Source of the DNA: Rehmannia glutinosa
Lineage: Eukaryota > Streptophyta > Magnoliopsida > Lamiales > Orobanchaceae
Direction: 5' to 3'
Length of the DNA: 64,000 bases
Assembly: GCA_016081115.2 (NCBI GenBank)
Contig: JABTTQ020000016.1
Span: 62,001 to 126,000 of the forward strand
Under the pieces are notes generated by a model that did not search any database, was not told where the DNA came from, and was given only the letters and a program-made list of their open reading frames with translations. Positions 11,673 through 23,956 of this stretch are shown here, one piece after another. The first letter of the stretch is position 1, and every line of letters starts with the position of its first letter. The position numbers and the translations under genes are program-made.

Positions 11673-12685
11673 ATGCGAATGGAGAGGATGCATCTCCTTG
11701 AGATTATTGTTCTCCAACATTCTTAGGTAAGCCTACATTTCTCTCCTTGAATTATATTATCATCATATTGTTTCATTTGAAGACATTATAAGATAAATGT
11801 TATTCCTTAAGAGTTGAGCCTAGCATACATCGTGCATGCTATCTAATCGCATCATTAATTAGGCCACATTTTATCTCGTTGAGAGTTGAGTCCATATGAT
11901 TTATCCATTTTTGCTGAAGCATTGGAACTATTGTGGTCATGGAAGTGGCGTTTGAAGATCATTTGCTCAATTTAGTGTTGCTTGATTTTCACATGACTTG
12001 GGAAGGGTGAATGCAAGCACGAAATGTTCGTTGATCTAAGGTTGAAACATCTATGCTTAGTTCCTTAAAAGGAGAACAAATAACTTGATTTATAAACCTT
12101 GACATTCGGGGAGGGAACTCAAAGGGAACCAGGTTTTTGCTTAAATTTGGACTAATCATAGTCCGGAAACACCTAAACCTAAATTGGTTTGCATGTTTCT
12201 GGCCTAAATATTGGTTTGCATGTTCAAAGAGTCTGGCACCACAATGCCAAACATCACCCTGGCAACTTTTTCTCACTTTCTTCCTTTTCCTTAGATCATC
12301 AGTTGTCTTATGTTTTAAAATCCACTTATCTTTCAAAATTACAAATACATTGAAGTAATTATTGTGAAGTTAAGAGAGAAATGAAAGTCTTATAGCCCTT
12401 TGGGCATTTTGTCCGTGGATGTAGGCCAAATGGTTTAACCACGTTATTTTTTCGTGTTTTTTCTCCCTCTCTTCAAAATCAACATATAATACAGAAACAA
12501 ATGGCTAATAGGGTATTTGTAATTATATTTTTGTAATTAGGAATAGCTCAAGGGTAGTAATCGTAGTTTCCTAGTTCTTATAATATGTACTTGCTTTTAC
12601 ATGCTCAATATGTATGCATATCAATTTTGACAAAACCCCTCATCTTACAAACCTATGCAGACACTGTAATTTCTCGCTTCGTGTG
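11673..12685. other. 3' flank of the PPR locus, no gene seen
   Basis: AT-rich with no supported coding sequence. It probably includes the former 3' UTR of the PPR gene. Confidence 0.3.
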
Positions 12686-13671
12686 TAGGGATGGAAAAAC
12701 GACCCGCCCCGTTCTGGGTGCCTGGTCCGGGGTAGTAATGTCGCCCACCATATATATACTTTATATTTATTTATTTATGTTAATATTATATTATATATAA
12801 TTATTATTAGTTTTCTCTTTTACAACATTAGTTTAATTAAGTTCTTTTCAGGTTTAGTTTTCCCATTAACTTCTTCAATTCCTCTTTTTTCCACAAACCC
12901 TACTCTCTTGGTCTCTCCTCCTCCCACCGCTACACGCCATCCGCGGCGCCGCCCCGCCCGACCATCACCTAGTATTTGGTAAGTCTGCTTTCTCTCTCTC
13001 TTTTTTTTTTTTTTTTTGAATGTTTTCCTAATGTTCTTGTTTTCATATAAAATGGGTATTCGAATGTAAAATTTTAGTATAATTATAGAAGAACCGTTAA
13101 AAACACTAATGGAAAACCCTATGTTGTTCTTTTATTGGTCATGAAAAGAAGTCTCAGCTAGTTTGTTAGGTAAATATCCTTGCATTTGATTTGGCTACAT
13201 GTTAAGATTGTTGAATCTTTGGAATGTGCTAGTTTTCATTTATGTATTTGTATAAGTTTATGTATAAGTTTTAAGAAATTCACATGGGACCCCAATTCGG
13301 ATGGGAGAAAAAGGTCGAGATAATTTTTAGCCCATTCTACCACTTTTGTTAGTCTTTTATTGTCATATTGTAGAAGATCCAACCCGTGTTTAAATTCTGA
13401 ATTCTTTTATTGTATTGCTTTGGATAACTTGCCATTAATTTTTCCAGAGCTTGATGCCTGAACAACTTAGGAATAATTGCATTTTAGTACTATTTGTTGT
13501 TCTTTGTGTATTGTAATTGTATGATTTCAATTTCAAAATTTCATTTTCTAATTCTATACTCTATAAATTACAATAGTTTCATTAATTTGAATTTTTGTGA
13601 TAATATCATTTGATACTGACTTTAATTTTTGTGGGTTTTCAACAGTAAAATACTATAGACAATGAAGGAGG

Positions 13672-16511
13672 TAGAGATGGCAATGGGGCGGGGCGGTTAA
13701 AGACCCAGCCCCACCCCGCCATAGTATTTCCCCGTCCCGCGCCTCGCTGCGGGGCGAAAATTACAGACCCCCGCCCCGCTTGCCCATGCGTTCATACATA
13801 TTTGGAAAATAATGTAAAACATTCATAAACAATTAGAAATTAAAGATCACAAAGATTTGATTCAACAAAGATATCATTGTAGGTCTCATGGAAATAAAAG
13901 TAGTCTAAGGAAATAAAAGTAGTCTAAATTCAAATACACGATTCAAACACATTAATGAAGTCTACACATTTGCTTAAAACTCCACAAATTGTCTCACGAG
14001 TCACAATTACACTCAATGCATAAACTCAAACACAGAATTACATTTTTTTTAAAAATTCCAAATTCCACCAAAGTTCAAATGTCGTCACTTTCTTGTATTG
14101 CAGCAATAGAATCCTCCATCTCCCGACCTATAAAAATAGATAAAGAAAATTTATTATTGGAGATAAATATGTTTTAAAGAAACCATGCACATGGTAAATG
14201 CATAAAACATAAACAAAAATGTACCACCATGAGCAAATTTGAAATCAAGTATCCACAATCTCATCCCGATCATCATCTGAATCATAAAAAATGTTGACAA
14301 GTGCATATGCATCTGATGGCTTCGAACGAGCTATATTTGCACCAACAAAAAATTAGGGATATGAGCATGGATTTGCAAAATGATGAACGTTCAAACCATT
14401 GAGATGTTAACTAGATACAAATAAAAGTAATTACCTTTCAAGTCAACTAATAACCAATTTTGTGCACACATTAAGGCCTCGATAGTCTTCGGGTGAAGTT
14501 TACTACGATGAGGACTAATCAATCTCCCGCTTGTGCTAAAAGTGGACGCCGAAGCAACCGTTGAGACAAGAATTGCTAGGATATCTCTTGCAATTTGATG
14601 CAAGGATATTTACTTTTGTTTGACTTCCACCAAGATAAGACATTAAAATCAGGTGTGCGTGGTAATATATTCTCATCCAAGTATTGGTCTAGCTCCGACC
14701 TCATATGCTTCCTTTTTTTTTGAAGAAGCAAATAAGTCAAATTCACTCAAGGAGACCAACTTATTAGCATCAACATTACATAACCCATACCATCTCCATT
14801 TTTTAGTTGCTCGTCCTCTTCATATTGTTTAACCAAGTGACGACATGACATGAGAAATCTTTTGAAAATAGTACTCCAACAAAACCATTTTATACCGAGG
14901 ATCAAGAACAGCTGCCACCCCCATGATTCCATGCACAACAAGCCAATACTTATCAAACTTTCTTATCATATTTGAAGCCATCAACTCTATCACATTAACA
15001 CCACAACTAAGCTATTGATTCAAAGCCACCTTGATCTCACAAATTATTGGAAAATACAAACTTGCAAAGAGGATATGCGAGTGCAGGAAAAAGCTCACAA
15101 GATCGTAAAAACAATTTCAATCTACCACAAATTTCATTAGTCAAATTCCACTCAAGATCACTAGGTAAGTACTTGTACCTTGGATCACGTTGTTTCAAAC
15201 GGACAAAAACATCTTTGTAATCAAGGGTTGTTTGCAACATCAGATAAGTTGAGTTCCACCGAGTCTTACAATCAAGTGCAAGCTTTTTATGAGTTGGAGT
15301 GCGAAGCTGACGAGCCGTGTCCTCAAATTTCTCCCACCTTTTCGGTATCCCCGACCAATAACCAACACTATCTCTTACTTTTTCAATTGCCACTCCAATA
15401 ACTTATAAGCCTTCTTTCACGATCAAATTCAATATGTGTGCACAACACCGCATATGGACTAATTTGCCACCAAGCAAAAGAGAGCCTGATTCAAGCTTCT
15501 CCACAACCATATCTATCATTGAATCATTTGTTGAACAATTATCTACTGTTATAGTAGATATTTTCCGATCAATGTTCCAATCAAGGAAGCATTTAACTAA
15601 AGCTTCACAAAGCACTTCACTAGTATGTGGACTTGGCACATAAATAAATCTACAAAGGACATTTTAAGCAAATTTTAGAAGTATCTAAAAGAATTATAAA
15701 GATATCTTTGCAAATTTAACTAATTAGAGTTACTACATGATAATTCGACTTTGTAGCTTCCAATTATTGTCGATATAATGTGCTGTGACATCCATAAACC
15801 ATTTTTTTTTATGAGACGATGTCCACATATCTGTTGTCACTGCCACCCGACCTTCATTCCTCTCCAAGTTTTGTAACTTTGAACATAATAATCATATTTG
15901 CAAGTACGGGAAAACTCTTGATCAAAGTTGAAAGGAGAAACTTCAAACTTCTATTTTTTGAAGTTGGATTGTAAGACCAGTTGTCTTATGTCTTTGGTTT
16001 TTCCTTCTTGGACATCTCTCAAGCTATGTTGCTCGGACTCGGACATGGGTGTCGGACACTGGTACATATCCGGGTGTCAGATCTTTTCTAGTCTAAAATT
16101 TAGGATACGTGGACACGGCTAAAAAGATCCAAACTTGGACACAAACATGGAGACATGGTCGACAAATTCATTTTTTTTTTCAAATATATATTATAAATCA
16201 TATTACACTTTTTAATACGATATTGATAAACAATATATGTTCCTTATAATTTGAACAAAATAACTAAAATATGAGTAAGTGATGCAAAATAAAACAATCT
16301 TTCATGTGCTTTATTGCTTAGTACATAATAGTATGTAATTGGAGTATCCGAATTTCTTTTTGGAGGATCTAACACATGTCCAGTGTCTTGTCCTGTCGAC
16401 ACGGGTACATCGCCTGAAATGAAGAGTCCGAGCATCATAGCTCTCAAGATGCTTCTTCAAGTAACTAGTATCTTACTTTGGATCACCAAGCAATCGGCTA
16501 CCAAAATCCTT
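13672..16511 (-). repeat. Inverted partial hAT copy (left arm of a large palindrome)
   Basis: This segment is the reverse complement of about 16703-19249. It runs from the 3' inverted repeat (TAGAGATGGCAATGGGGCGG at 13672) back to the middle of the BED zinc finger. Translated pieces on the minus strand (15403-15639, 15037-15393, 14747-14956, 14391-14603) are nearly identical to plus-strand pieces of the right arm. Both arms share the same stop codon after VKEGL, so they descend from an already defective copy. The left arm keeps a Trp codon where the right arm has a stop (FLD-W/stop-NID). The arm is lengthened by a MITE at 16024-16440. Confidence 0.85.
16024..16440. mobile_element. MITE with 17-bp inverted ends inserted in the inverted hAT copy
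   Basis: The ends CTATGTTGCTCGGACTC and RC CTATGATGCTCGGACTC are inverted copies. The flanks carry the exact direct repeat CTCTCAAG (16016-16023 and 16441-16448); the ninth base differs. Removing the element restores the alignment of the two hAT arms, which confirms the insertion. An 8- or 9-bp duplication fits hAT or Mutator. Confidence 0.85.
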
Positions 16512-16514
16512 GGC

Positions 16515-18682
16515 TCTCCTGCTACTACTCCCAGCTCTTTATCTCCAGGAACGCCAAGCTCCCTCGATGATACACCATTGGACAATACTACTGAAAATTC
16601 TGATAAGTCATTGGTTTCGGGTAATACATCTGGAAAAGTATATTTTAAAGTTTGGGAGAGTTTTATAAAGGAGACAATCAATGGAAATGCTAAAGCCAAG
16701 TGCAAGGCTTGTGGTAGCCGACTGCTTGGTGATCCAAAGCAAAGTACCAGTCACTTAAGGAAGCATCTTGAGAGATGTCCAAGAAAGAAAACCAAAGACA
16801 TAAGACAACAGGTGTTACAATCTAACTTCAAAAAAAGAAGTTTGAAGTTTCTCCTTTCAACTTTGATCAAGAGTTTTCCCATAAAGAACTTGCAAAGATG
16901 ATTATTATGCACGAGTATCCTCTGGTGATGGTCGATCATGGTGGGTTAAGAAGTTTTATTCAAAATTTAAATCCATGTTTTAAGATGGTTTCGAGGAACA
17001 CTATTAAAAGTGATTGTTTGAAGATATATGACGTTGAAAAGATGACAACATTACAAAACTTGGAGAGGAATGAAGGTCGTGTGACAGTGACAACAAATAT
17101 GTGGACATCGTCTCATAAAAAAAAAAGGTTTTATGGCTGTCACATCACATTATATCGACAACAATTGGAAGCTACAAAGTCAAATTATCAGGTAGTAACT
17201 CTAATTAGTTAAATTTGCAAAGATATATCTATAATTCTTTCAGATACTTCTAAGAATTTGCTTAAAATGTCCTTTGTCGGTTTATTTATGTGCCAAGTCC
17301 ACATACTAGTGAAGTGCTTTGTGAAGCTTTAGTTGAATGCTTCCTTGATTAGAACATTGATCGGAAAATATCTACTATAACAGTAGATAATTTTTCAACA
17401 AATGATGCAATGATAGATATGGTTGTGGAGAAGTTTGAATCAGACTCTCTTTTGCTTGGTGGCAAATTAGTCCATATGCGATGTTGTGCACACATATTGA
17501 ATTTGATCGTGAAAGAAGGCTTATAAGTTATTGGAGTGGCAATTGAAAAAGTGAGAGATAGTGTTGGTTATTGGTTGGGGACACCGAAGAGGTGGGGGAA
17601 ATTTGAGAACACGGCTCGTCAGCTTCGCATTCAACTGATAAAAAGCTTGCACTTGATTGTAAGACTCGGTGGAACTCAACTTATCTGATGTTGCAAACAG
17701 CCCTTGATTACAAAGATGTTTTTGTCCGTTTGAAACAACGTGATCCAAGGTACAAGTACTTACCTAGTGATCTTGAGTGGAATTTGACTAATGGAATTTG
17801 TGGTAGATTGAAATTGTTTTACACTGCTAGTGAGCTTTTCTGGCACTGCATATCCTACTGTAAATTTGTATTTTTTAAAAATTTGTGAAATCAAGGTGGC
17901 TTTGAATCAATGGCTTAGTTGTGGTGTTAATATGATAGAGTTGATGGCTTCAAATATGATAAGAAAGTTTGATAAGTATTGGCTTGTTGTGCATGGAATC
18001 ATGGGGGTGGCAGTTGTTCTTGATCCTCGGTATAAAATGGTTTTGTTGGAGTACTATTTTCAAAAGATTTCTCATGTCATGTCGTCACTTGGTTAAACAA
18101 TATGAAGAGGACGAGCAACTAAAAAATGGAGATGGTATGGGTTATGTAATGTTGATGCTAATGAGTTGGTCTCCTTGAGTGAATTTAACTTGTTTGCTTC
18201 TTCAAAAAAAAGGAAGCCTATGAGGTCGGAGCTAGACCAATACTTGGAGGAGGATATTTTACCACGCACACCTGATTTTGATGCCTTATCTTGGTGGAAG
18301 TTAAACAAAAGTAAATATCCTATATTGCATCATATTGCAAGAGATATCCTAGCAATTCCTATCTCAACAGTTGCTTCGGAGTCCGCTTTTAGCACAAGCG
18401 GGAGATTGATTAGTTCTCATCGTAGTAGACTTCACCCGAAGACTATCGAGGCTTTAATGTGTGCAAAAAATTGGTTATTAGTTGACTTGAAAGGTAATTA
18501 CTTTTATTTGTATCTAGTTAACATCTCAATGGTTTGAACGTAATCATTTTGCAAATCCATGCTCATATCCCTAATTTTTTGATCGTGCAAATATAGTTCG
18601 TTCGAAGCCATCAGATGCACATGCACTTGTCAATATTTTTTATGATTCAGATGATGACCGGGATGAGATTGTGGATGCTTGA
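16515..18682 (+). pseudogene. hAT transposase (BED zinc finger, RICESLEEPER-like), broken
   Basis: Cut-and-paste transposase of the hAT superfamily. In order: a Ser/Thr/Pro-rich N-terminus; a BED zinc finger (CKAC ... HLRKHLERC at about 16701-16778); the central RNase-H-like region (NMWTSSHKKK; ITVDNFSTND; MRCCAHILNLIVKEGL); a DPRYK block; and the C-terminal dimerisation domain (FDALSWWKLNKSKYP, then SESAFSTSGRLISSHRSRL). After LVDLKG a donor and a short last exon end in VDA at 18682. Breaks: a frameshift near 16860-16900, a stop in FLD-stop-NID (about 17350), a stop after VKEGL (17524-17526) and shifts near 17640 and 17870. The likely start is the ATG at 13662, now cut off by the inverted segment. 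Confidence 0.85.
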
Positions 18683-19249
18683 TTTCAAATTTGCTCATGG
18701 GGGTACATTTTTGTTTATGTTTGCATTTACCTTGTGCATGGTTCTTTAAAACATATTTATCTCCGATAATAAATTTTCCTTATCTATTTTTATAGGTCGG
18801 GAGATGGAAGATTCTATTGCTACAATACAAGAAAGTGACGACATTTGAACTATTGGTGGAATTTGGAATTTTAAAAAAAATGTAATTCTGTTTTTGAGTT
18901 TATGCATTGAGTGTAATTGTGACTTGTGAGACAATTTGTGGAGTTTTAAGCAAATATGTAAGCTTTATAAATGTGTTTGAATCGTGTATTTGAATTTAGA
19001 CTACTTTTATTTCCATGAGACTTACAATGATATCTTTGTTGAATCAAATTGTTGTGATCTTTAATTTCTAATTGTTTATGAATTTTTTACATTATTTCCA
19101 AATATGTATGAAGGCAGGGGCGGACCCGCCCCCGTGTGGGTTGGGGCACGGGTCTGTAATTTTCGCCCCGCGGTGGGGCGGGGAAAACTATGGCGGGGCA
19201 GGGCGGGCGGGGTCTCTAACTTCCCGCCCCCGCCCCATCGCCATCCTTA

Positions 19250-19784
19250 CTTGTGTGATCTTAAGTGTTGACTTATGGTGGTTCTCTCCAGAAGTCTTCT
19301 TTGCAAGCTAACTTTGAGGTAATTCATTGATTTTCTCTCTTTTCAAATCATTAAGTTGAGATGATATTCATTTTATCTCATGATGATGGTCCATAATGCC
19401 CCCACTGTCTACTATGCATGATGATTTTTTCACAGATTGAACAAATTGATGTAATTAGACAGGTCTGCAGTTGTGTTAGTCTCTATCTGAAGATTCTACC
19501 ATATGACATAACTTCTCAGACAATTACTGGTAGCAAATCATTGTAGATTTATAGATAACTTACTGCATATTGAATAAGTTTTGTACCAATTACTGCATAT
19601 AGGTAGTACTCAACACATCAAAATCCAGATCCAGGTGCGCTTCATTTGTAAACAAGTTTGATTATCAAAGTGTTTAGGTAAGCTAATAAATAAACAGGAA
19701 AAAAAAATTAAGACCTCGTTCTTAATGTAAAATCATATCGTAACACTAAGAATAAAAAAATTAGGAAACTAGCATTAAACTTAC
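19250..19784. other. Intergenic or intron sequence, no gene assigned
   Basis: No coding feature was found. It is the 3' side of the unidentified two-exon minus-strand frame at 19785-20754, so its remaining exons could lie here, but none could be placed in frame. Confidence 0.3.
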
Positions 19785-20754
19785 ATTTTCTAAGACATTT
19801 TTGAGCATGATCAATTCTTGTTGATTTTTACCGTCATCGACATTAATTTTCATACCAACCAGGTCGTAGTGAGATCCAATTTGGTTGCCAGAGTCATGGC
19901 CTGGATTTGTGGACTTATGGGTTTTCTGCATGTTCAAGTGTCACCTCTTCAAGTTTAACTGAAATCTACAACTTTGAATCACAATGAGGGATTTAGTTGT
20001 ACTACTCTATAAAATCATTGAGTGTGCTATATTTAGGAAGGGTCATGCCATGTAACATAAGTAGCATTAATATGTACATTGTCTTTTAACATATAGAGGC
20101 TGCAAGAAGAATACTGATTTAAATTGCTATAGTTCTTGAAACTTTAACTAGATTCTGAATAGATTTCCGACTTCCTTACCGTTAAAAGATTAATTTTTCA
20201 TATTACACCCAAAGTTCCTAGGCTTATTAGTCTTATATGGATGTCAAGGCAACCTTGAGCTTAAATTGATGATAATTTTTTAATTATTTAAGTTGAAGAC
20301 AAAGTGGTCTTAATGGAGCAGATTTATAAGGGAGGTCTTTGAAATTATGAACGAAGGGTGGGGAGGAGTTGGTAATATAGCTCATTTAGATTGGATGCAA
20401 GTGTAAATAACCAATTTTTTTTTACTCCATAGAGTAAGTTGTATGATAGTATTATGCTTCAGGTTGTACAAAAAGTCATCAGCTCATGTGAAGCCTGAAG
20501 GTAATGTAAATGTAGTTTAGTCGACAGAAGCTTTAACACTTAGGTTTGGACCACCTTCGATGTCAAATCTGTAGTAATAAATGGAAAACGTATGAAATGA
20601 GAGATCCGATAAAGCACATATGTCGTACCTTGAATTTTGTTTCCTGAGGAAGCATGAAGTACAACTTCAGTAAAGCACACACTTCACCGAAGACCACAAC
20701 TGTGCCTAGTCTAAACCTTGTGATTTCCATTCCATGGCCCTTTAAGAAAGGCAT
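19785..20754 (-). CDS. Two phase-matched exons of an unidentified gene
   Basis: Not recognised. Exon a, 20629-20754, runs from an ATG and encodes 42 residues starting MPFLKGHGMEITRFRLG and ending QETKFK, followed by a donor AAG|GTACGA. Exon b, 19785-19925, begins after the acceptor AACATGCAG and encodes 47 residues starting KTHKSTNPGHDSGNQIG and ending LKNVLEN, followed by a strong donor (GTAAGT). Both have lengths divisible by three and join in phase 0. The ATG may be internal, since a TTTTAG acceptor lies just upstream (about 20759). No stop exon was found downstream on this strand. The composition (mixed hydrophobic block, then polar charged block) looks protein-like rather than random. 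It could be a gene fragment left after the hAT insertion nearby. No function can be given. Confidence 0.4.
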
Positions 20755-20759
20755 AATTC

Positions 20760-21848
20760 TAAAATGACAACTTTTACATTCTTATGGAACATGAGGCTGT
20801 CAACCACTCTCAGGTTGGTGCTAAATTTACTAATAGTGTTATTGTTTGGTCGACAGGAAATAAGTCGACAATCTTAGACCATGCATTATCGCAACAATTT
20901 TTGTTTGTGTAAGTTGTCTTTGTATTTCATTGGTTTGGAGCATCAAGTTTGAGCCAATAAAGATGTTATTTGTAACAAGTAGTTTTGCTGGTTGGTTAAA
21001 TATTGGTCACATCAAATGACTTTGATTATCTTGCCATGTCAAATCACTTCAATAACACAAACCAAACAGGTAGATAACACTTGCCCTTCAACCATATCTC
21101 TTTATTGTCAATCAATTAATTTAGTGCAACACTAGTATGCATTTCACTAACAAATTTTTTGACATGGACAATGATTACAACATAAAGATGTGACACTTTT
21201 AACAAATGTTCTCCCAAGAAATTATGTGACAAAAACAATGTGGGGTATTACTTCACAGCAATTGCCAAGGAAAAAGGTGATGGTGCTATTATTGTACTTA
21301 AAGCAAAAAGATGTAAAAAATAATGCTGTCAACTTGGTGTAAATGGATCATGTTTCATATTTTTGCTCATTATTCACCTTAGGACAAGATCATTGTTACC
21401 CTATTTCTGAACTGTTTATCATATGAACTTATTTTTGGTACTTGTGAAGATTCCCATTGTTTTTTTTGAAAGACTGATATTACATGAATTCTATTGCTCA
21501 AAATATTAGAAAAGAGATAGAAGACATACAGATCTAGTATAGCAATCTATTTAATTAAAGCACATAATGTAGAAAGAAATAGATGAACTTATTTGAATTT
21601 GTATCTGCAATGAATATTATACTATCTTACATCTCATTATAATGGCACTTGCAAGCTTTTAACCATATGAATTTCCAGTTACATTGAGGATCTGAATAAA
21701 CTTTTGCTGTTTTCTCTTCTCTGGGATTGCAGGAAAAACTTCTTCGGGTTTTACAAATGGCAACCCAAGATCCATCTCACTTACACAGATGATACATGAT
21801 CAATTCAAGAATAACAGAGGTAAATATTAATACATTCTTCTCAAAATC
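20760..21848. other. Intergenic, with one isolated exon-like stretch
   Basis: No complete gene. At 21732-21820 on the plus strand an open stretch lies between an acceptor (GGGATTGCAG) and a donor (CAGAG|GTAAAT), encoding a segment ending SLTQMIHDQFKNN. It has no partner exon that I could find and overlaps the presumed 3' UTR of the RTFL gene. Confidence 0.25.
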
Positions 21849-22148
21849 TCAAGAATCTCCATTCTTTTTCCAGCTGACAAGCATACTGATGCATCTCTTC
21901 ACAATGTAAAACTTGGCTTTCTGTTCTTTTGCCACGCTACTGCACTTACGCGTGAAATCCGAACATCTTTGCGACGAACTTCTCGGTAGAGACGACGACG
22001 ACGACTTAGTCGAACTGCTCTTCTGTGAGGTACTCCTTGATAGATTGAATGCATTATTCTTCTGTGAAAAACTCTTTGTCGAAACACTCCTCGACATCGA
22101 TGATTTCTTATCCGAAACCTTCCATTTCTCATCCATGTAATACTCCAT
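21849..22148 (-). CDS. RTFL: ROTUNDIFOLIA-like (RTFL/DVL) small polypeptide
   Basis: An intronless 99-residue protein. The C-terminal part (about 66-99) is the RTF/DVL domain: FTRKCSSVAKEQKAKFYI followed by VKRCISMLVSW and a KNGDS end. The N-terminal two thirds are Ser/Lys-rich (SRSTSQKSSSTKSSSSS). RTFL peptides are plant-specific, associate with the plasma membrane and restrain cell proliferation along the organ axis when overexpressed. Two starts are possible: Met1 or Met5; the latter gives MDEKW, which resembles relatives better. The gene stands alone, with a TATA-like element about 70 bp upstream. Confidence 0.9.
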   Translation of the reverse strand: MEYYMDEKWKVSDKKSSMSRSVSTKSFSQKNNAFNLSRSTSQKSSSTKSSSSSLPRSSSQRCSDFTRKCSSVAKEQKAKFYIVKRCISMLVSWKKNGDS

Positions 22149-22216
22149 CTATCAAAATTCTTACTTTTTTTTGCTTGTGTGTGTGTTTTGTGTGTGTGTG
22201 AAATGGGGTGGTGGGA

Positions 22217-22226
22217 CAATATATAG
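22217..22226 (-). promoter_or_regulatory. Likely TATA box of the RTFL gene
   Basis: The minus strand reads CCTATATATTGTCCC, about 70-78 bp upstream of the start codon at 22148. The position fits a plant core promoter. A GT-rich stretch (22175-22200) lies in the presumed 5' UTR. Confidence 0.45.
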
Positions 22227-22501
22227 GAGTGTTAAGGACAGTGGTGGGGTGTTGCAAAAAAATGCAAGTGGTGGTTTGTGTTTTGAGGACTGTTGTTTTT
22301 TGCAGCATCACATGTGGATGATTGAGTAAAATGGTCAGACCTTGCACCTTACTTTATAATTTGCAGGGAAATTCTATGTTTTTTTTTTTTTTTTTTTTTT
22401 TTTATCTTTTTTATAGGACCCAACAATATACTGATATGATGCTGCCTACGATGTGTTATTTTTATTTATTTTATGTACTTTTTTTTCCTTTCAATTTTCA
22501 T

Positions 22502-22703
22502 CATTGTTCTAAAAATCGCTAAAAGACTAGTCAAATTTGTAGATTGGGGTCTAGCGCTGCGCAGGCGGGAACCCGAGCGGAGTTAGGCGGGACCTGAGCA
22601 GCGTTAGGCGAGATCTAATTGGAAAAATAATGTAGGTGGACAAAGGGGACCTAGCGCCTAGGCGGAGACTAATCGGTGCTAGGCGGGGTCTTTTAAAATA
22701 GTG
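22502..22703. mobile_element. hAT MITE family B, copy 1, with exact 8-bp target duplication
   Basis: The end CATTGTTCTAAAAATCGC pairs with the other end (RC CACTATTTTAAAAGACC). The body carries CTAGCGC, AGGCGGGA and CTAATCGG motifs shared with copies at 30591, 38768 and 61430. Flanks ATTTTCAT (22494-22501 and 22704-22711) are identical. Confidence 0.88.
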
Positions 22704-22711
22704 ATTTTCAT

Positions 22712-23073
22712 CATGCTCATTTCATTAATAAATTCAAATTGTTTCTCTAATAATTTGGTTTTTCAAATTCAAATTTAGTCTCCATTTGTCTTTATTACTC
22801 CACCACCCTGATTGATATGTTTGTTTGAATCTTTGATTTCAGTGAGAAAAGTATTAAATAATATACTTTTACTCACTCCAATGGATGCCCTTTTTTTATT
22901 TTTATTTTTAAGGTTCTAATATCGATATTCACATTTTCCCCCACAATGACTCATAGTAGGGAAGTTCGATCTTCTTTCAATTGGGTAGACTCTAACTCCA
23001 CCGAGATATTTACATTTGTCCAATTTTCATTATGCAACGGCTATGGTTTTTGAGACGATTAAGTAAATAAATA
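22712..23073. other. Intergenic, no feature seen
   Basis: AT-rich spacer between two hAT MITEs. No coding or structural signal was found. Confidence 0.35.
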
Positions 23074-23081
23074 TTTGAAGG

Positions 23082-23563
23082 CAATGTTGTTAAAATCGGG
23101 CCAGGACTCAAGTAGGTTCGACCGGTTTAACGAGAGCCGGTCACACGTCGATCCGGTTTATTAGTAAAATTGTGTGGCTAAAAAACCTGCCACCCAAGAA
23201 AACTCGAAATCCGGTGACCCTGTTAAATCGGTTCAAAAGGAATTTGTTTTTCTTTTTTGTTTTTTTAGTAAATAAAATTTTCTATGTTTTATTTCAAAAG
23301 TTGAAGGACAATATGTTTAGTAAATTTGCATTTATGTTCTTGGTATTTTCGATTTACATATATATTTGGATATTTAATTATTTAATTTAACTTTTTTGTA
23401 TTTTTGTTAGTTTTTTTATTTATATTTGTATTTATCGTGTACATGTGTACTCACATATATATATATATATACATATATACGGGTCAACTAGTTTTTGAAG
23501 AACAGTTTCTTAATGATCCAAGTATTAATTCGGTTCTATGTCCGGTCGAGTTTAAAAACATTG
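23082..23563. mobile_element. hAT-type non-autonomous element
   Basis: The left end CAATGTTGTTAAAATCGGG matches the inverted right end (RC: CAATGTTTTTAAACTCG). Flanks TTTGAAGG (23074-23081) and GTTGAAGG (23564-23571) match at 7 of 8 positions. The interior has CCGGTT-rich ends, an AT-rich centre and no real reading frame. Confidence 0.75.
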
Positions 23564-23956
23564 GTTGAAGGAGGCAAATTAATTCCTATACATGAGGGAT
23601 GTAAATTGTAATAATAGATGGGAAATGTGAGATTGATTTGAATAAGAGTGGAATGGTGTTGAAATTCGATTTCATTTTGGCAGAGAAAGAGGTCGGTGCT
23701 CATTAAACTATTCTACCTTCACTGTCTTCTATGGATTCCTTTGATTATTAATATTTTTTTTTCTTTCACTTTAAGTTTCCATAGTATCAGATTGTTAAAT
23801 AACCCTTATATTTTAACTCTTAAAAATCTGTGAACCCTTTTTTAATTCTTAAACTTGTGTACCATTTTTTAACTTTTGATCTCTCTAGTTACTATATAGG
23901 GATAATTCCCAAAAATACAAAAAAATCCAGGGATTCTTGGGAAATTACAAAAAAAA

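Larger units (their letters stand above)
12686..19249 (+). mobile_element. hAT element with an internal inverted copy of itself
   Basis: The left end TAGGGATGGAAAAACGACCC and the inverted right end (RC: TAAGGATGGCGATGGGGCGG) share the TARGGATGG start typical of plant hAT ends. The flanking octamers are TTCGTGTG (12678-12685) and CTTGTGTG (19250-19257), 6 of 8 identical, a plausible decayed 8-bp target duplication. The 5' part has an untranslated exon ending at 12978 (donor GTAAGT), an intron to 13645 (acceptor AACAG) and an ATG at 13662. Then comes an inverted partial copy (13672-16511), followed by the transposase body (16515-18682) and the 3' end. The element cannot be autonomous because its transposase frame is broken. 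Confidence 0.75.

Noticed and set aside
13672..19249. 13672-19249 as the complete hAT unit with its own target duplication
   Set aside because: The octamers next to 13672 (GAAGGAGG) and 19249 (CTTGTGTG) do not match, while the outer left end at 12686 has hAT-like sequence and a similar octamer.
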